A stretch of 33,576 nucleotides of DNA from Gammaproteobacteria bacterium (GTDB taxonomy: Bacteria; Pseudomonadota; Gammaproteobacteria; Pseudomonadales; Azotimanducaceae). Location of the stretch: NCBI GenBank assembly GCA_007694905.1, contig REEU01000202.1:1-33576 (forward strand), in the 5' to 3' direction. Of the stretch, positions 31,652 to 33,576 are shown in pieces (the stretch's first letter is position 1; every line of letters starts with the position of its first letter). The position numbers were made by a program, and so were the translations under genes. The notes below the pieces were generated by a model. That model was not told the DNA's origin. It did not search any database and saw only the letters and a list, made by a program, of their open reading frames with translations.

Positions 31652-31693
31652 AGCCGATTTCTAAGCTGACCGACAATCGGGGGACTTTATTCG

Positions 31694-33193
31694 ATGATGA
31701 CCAAGAACCGCGTCCGCGCCCAACTGGCTGCGCTGGCGGCAACCGTCGCGCTTGCCTCACCCGCCATCTCCGCGAGCGACGAGGCACTTATCGAACGACT
31801 CGTTGCAAACGGTGTGCTCAGCGCTGCCGACGCACAGGCTCTGAGACAGCCGGATGCGGGGCGGGACGACCTGATTCGGATGCTGGTGGAACGCGGTGCG
31901 CTGACCGGAGCAGATGCGGAGGTTCTGCTTCCTGAAGCACCACCTGAGCGCTATGCCGGCCTGCAGTTCGAACCGGTCGAACCGCTCGAACCACGCGAGC
32001 ATCTCATCCGCGCCAACCGCTTCCGCGTGGAGACTGCCGACGGCCAGCACCGCTTCGGCGTTCGGGGGCGCCTGATGGCGGATTACGGTCGCGGCAGCTT
32101 CGACAGTGAACTGGAGTCGGTAGCCCGCGAAGACGGCCCGATACCGAAGCACGGCACTATCATCCGCCGCGCACGGCTCGGCGTGCTCGGCGTCATGTGG
32201 GACAACTGGGAATGGCAGATGGAGGTGGACTTCCGGGATGAAGAGGTCAGGTTCGCCAATGCCTACGTCGCCTATCTGTTCCCCCAGGGCAGGCTCGCCG
32301 CGGGGCACTTCAAGGAGCCGTTCAGCATGGAAAGCTCCACCAGTTCGCGACGATTGACCTTCCTCGAACGCGCCGCACCCGTCGACGCGCTCAGACCGAG
32401 CCGCGAAATGGGCGTCCTGTACGAGACGCTCATCCCGCGTGCTTACCTCGGCGTCGGTCTTTTCGGCGGTCGCGGCGTCATCAGCGACCGCGACGTCGAC
32501 GAAGGCTACGCCTTCGCCGCGCGGGCATCCTTCGCGCCCCATCTGACCGATGACTCCTTCGTGCATCTCGGTGCCTTCTACAACTACCGCAAGAATGCGG
32601 TTGACCGAGATGCCGCCGAACTGGCACCGGTCAGGCTGCGCACTCGCACCGGCGTCCGGGCACTCGATCTGCGTCTGATTGGCCGCACAGACCTCGAAGG
32701 CGTCGACGACCTCCAGCGCTGGGGCCTCGAAGGGGCCTTCGGCATGGGCCCGTTCAGCCTGCAGGCGGAGTACCTGCGGGCGAACGTGGACCTTGATCGC
32801 CGCGCCGTGGAGGAGGCTCATGGCGGAAACGCCACCGATGCCAACAGCCTCACGCTGGACGGCTACTACGTGCAGGCCAGCTACTTCCTCACCGGCGAGC
32901 AGCGCAACTACCGCGCCTTCAGCGGTGACTTTGGTGCCCAGCAGGTCAATTCGACCTTCGGGCGCAACGGTCCAGGCGCGTGGGAAATCGCCGCGCGCTT
33001 TGCCACCCAGGATTCATCGGAGCATTCGCGCGTCGGGCGTGGCCAGAAACTCGATCACTGGACTTTGGGGCTGAACTGGTACCCGAATCCGGACATGGTG
33101 TTCAAGCTCAATGCCATGCGCTTCAAGAACGAGCGTGACGGTGAATCGGCCAAGGGCACCGTGTTCGCTGCCCGCGCCCAGTACGAATTCTGA
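31694..33193 (+). CDS. OprP/OprO-like outer-membrane porin (phosphate-selective type)
   Basis: 499 residues. A signal peptide (RVRAQLAALAATVALASPAISA) is cut near residue 26. Two similar short helical units follow (LIERLVANGVLSAADAQAL and LIRMLVERGALTGADAEVL), probably a trimerisation or peptidoglycan-proximal segment. The barrel has the family block IIRRARLGVLGVMWDNWEWQ, FANAYVAYLF, LAAGHFKEPFSMESSTSSR and FLERAAPVDAL. It ends in AARAQYEF with the C-terminal Phe of outer-membrane proteins. OprP/OprO porins take up phosphate and pyrophosphate. The ATG at 31694 (or 31697) has GGGGGA about nine bases upstream. The distant Pho box supports a phosphate role. The anion is not provable from sequence. 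Confidence 0.88.
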   Translation: MMTKNRVRAQLAALAATVALASPAISASDEALIERLVANGVLSAADAQALRQPDAGRDDLIRMLVERGALTGADAEVLLPEAPPERYAGLQFEPVEPLEPREHLIRANRFRVETADGQHRFGVRGRLMADYGRGSFDSELESVAREDGPIPKHGTIIRRARLGVLGVMWDNWEWQMEVDFRDEEVRFANAYVAYLFPQGRLAAGHFKEPFSMESSTSSRRLTFLERAAPVDALRPSREMGVLYETLIPRAYLGVGLFGGRGVISDRDVDEGYAFAARASFAPHLTDDSFVHLGAFYNYRKNAVDRDAAELAPVRLRTRTGVRALDLRLIGRTDLEGVDDLQRWGLEGAFGMGPFSLQAEYLRANVDLDRRAVEEAHGGNATDANSLTLDGYYVQASYFLTGEQRNYRAFSGDFGAQQVNSTFGRNGPGAWEIAARFATQDSSEHSRVGRGQKLDHWTLGLNWYPNPDMVFKLNAMRFKNERDGESAKGTVFAARAQYEF

Positions 33194-33211
33194 ACCCCTC
33201 AGCAGCAGGAG

Positions 33212-33242
33212 GCGGCGGCCAAAAGGCGCCGCGGTCTTTTCT
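33212..33242 (+). terminator. Rho-independent terminator-like hairpin after the porin gene
   Basis: GCGGCGGCC-AAAA-GGCGCCGC forms a GC-rich stem with one bulged G and an AAAA loop, followed by GGTCTTTTCT. It lies between the porin stop and the next gene, so it may end the porin message or partly attenuate reading into the downstream gene. Confidence 0.6.
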
Positions 33243-33262
33243 CGGACTCCAGGAGACGCTCC

Positions 33263-33576
33263 GTGACTCAGTTACGACAACGCACGCCCTCAGGGGGACG
33301 CAATCTCACCGCAGCGCTGACACTGGCCGCAGGGATGTTCGCCGCGATGGCGTCGGCGCTGGCCACACCCGTTGTCAATCCGGGTTTCGACATCCCCGAG
33401 CGCGCCTACCTGCGCCCACAGACCGATGCCGACTACGAAGGCGGCATCAATGCCGACACGTTCATCGGCTGGACCATCGAATCCGCTGGAGAGCAGGTGA
33501 TTCTTACGGACACCATTGGCATCGAAGGCGTCGAAGCCACCGGAGATGTGCTATTCCGCTTCTCCGAGCCGGATAC
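33263..33576 (+). CDS. Exported protein of unknown function, 3' end beyond the window
   Basis: The first 104 codons are present. The GTG at 33263 has AGGAG seven bases upstream. The N-terminus is a typical signal peptide: basic residues up to about 14, hydrophobic core LTAALTLAAGMFAAM, and a likely cut after ASALA at about residue 34. The mature part begins TPVVNPGFDIPERAYLRP and looks beta-rich and acidic. I do not recognise the family. Its position 69 bases after the porin suggests a periplasmic or secreted partner, perhaps of the same phosphate-responsive unit, but that is inference. Confidence 0.75.
   Translation, partial: MTQLRQRTPSGGRNLTAALTLAAGMFAAMASALATPVVNPGFDIPERAYLRPQTDADYEGGINADTFIGWTIESAGEQVILTDTIGIEGVEATGDVLFRFSEPD

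Larger units (their letters stand above)
31132..31693. other. 560-bp intergenic region upstream of the porin and FAN1-like genes
   Basis: Divergent regulatory region with no convincing gene. A rightward frame at 31246-31935 is arginine-rich and runs into the porin gene in another frame. Visible elements are the Pho box (31263-31280), a TGAGCA/TGCTCA inverted repeat (31473-31493), TTGAC-CCGA-GTCAA (31427-31440) and the perfect palindrome TTCGAGCTCGAA (31640-31651). A tiny frame from the ATG at 31301 (22 codons, AAGG five bases upstream) is possible but unsupported otherwise. Confidence 0.5.

Noticed and set aside
31246-31935. 229-codon open frame on the + strand across the porin leader
   Set aside because: Arg/Cys/Gly-rich without domains, and its second half overlaps the porin signal-peptide region in another frame.
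1-33576. Phage-defence, CRISPR or mobile gene cluster
   Set aside because: No cas genes, direct-repeat arrays, integrase, transposase or toxin-antitoxin pair were found; the helicase and FAN1 genes are better explained as DNA repair.

Overview
The window reads as chromosomal DNA of a high-GC gammaproteobacterium. This rests on family content (NupC, YbhB/PEBP, TIGR01777 epimerase, CobB-type sirtuin, OprP-type porin, FAN1/helicase pair) and on the strong Shine-Dalgarno signals. I cannot name the genus. A halophilic or marine relative is only a guess. No rRNA, tRNA, CRISPR array, intact insertion sequence, plasmid gene or phage gene was seen. The genes are packed tightly, and several convergent pairs abut or overlap.

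Layout. Positions 1-434 hold no gene. They contain DnaA-box-like sites around a strongly AT-rich block and look like a replication origin. Next come a BON-domain protein (-), an NhaC-type antiporter with an SMP-30 family hydrolase (+), and a leftward gapdh-arsJ operon for arsenate detoxification. An orphan ExbD (+) and a NupC transporter (-) follow. From 7.6 to 11.8 kb there is a chloramphenicol-phosphotransferase-like gene and a leftward run of five small metabolic genes: epimerase, Nudix, PEBP, HCCA isomerase and methyltransferase.

From 11.8 to 19.1 kb lie a sirtuin, a stand-alone protein with a histidine-kinase-like helix pair, an iron-type alcohol dehydrogenase, a very small hypothetical gene, and a rightward operon: response regulator, histidine kinase with a periplasmic CBM9-like sensor, SDR oxidoreductase and uracil-DNA-glycosylase-like protein. 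The regulator and kinase resemble the pair known from proteobacterial dedicated sortase systems, but no sortase is visible here. From 19.1 to 25.7 kb are an MBL-fold hydrolase, a membrane-anchored Ser/Thr kinase followed by a tail-anchored double-FHA protein, a MatB-like acyl-CoA ligase and a TauE/SafE exporter. The last two are separated by a 180-bp palindromic, MITE-like element.

From 25.7 to 31.1 kb a leftward cluster encodes a FAN1-type VRR-NUC nuclease, an XPD/DinG-like helicase with an N-terminal PD-(D/E)XK nuclease, and pyruvate kinase. The helicase frame has no stop at its expected end and runs 227 nt into pyruvate kinase. The right end holds a 560-bp regulatory region with a textbook-spaced Pho box, an OprP-like porin, a terminator-like hairpin, and the start of an exported protein cut by the window edge.

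Most genes are recognised families. The observations most worth checking are the origin-like region, the 180-bp palindromic element, the helicase/pyruvate-kinase overlap, the sensor-kinase operon ending in a DNA-glycosylase-like gene, and the distant Pho box.
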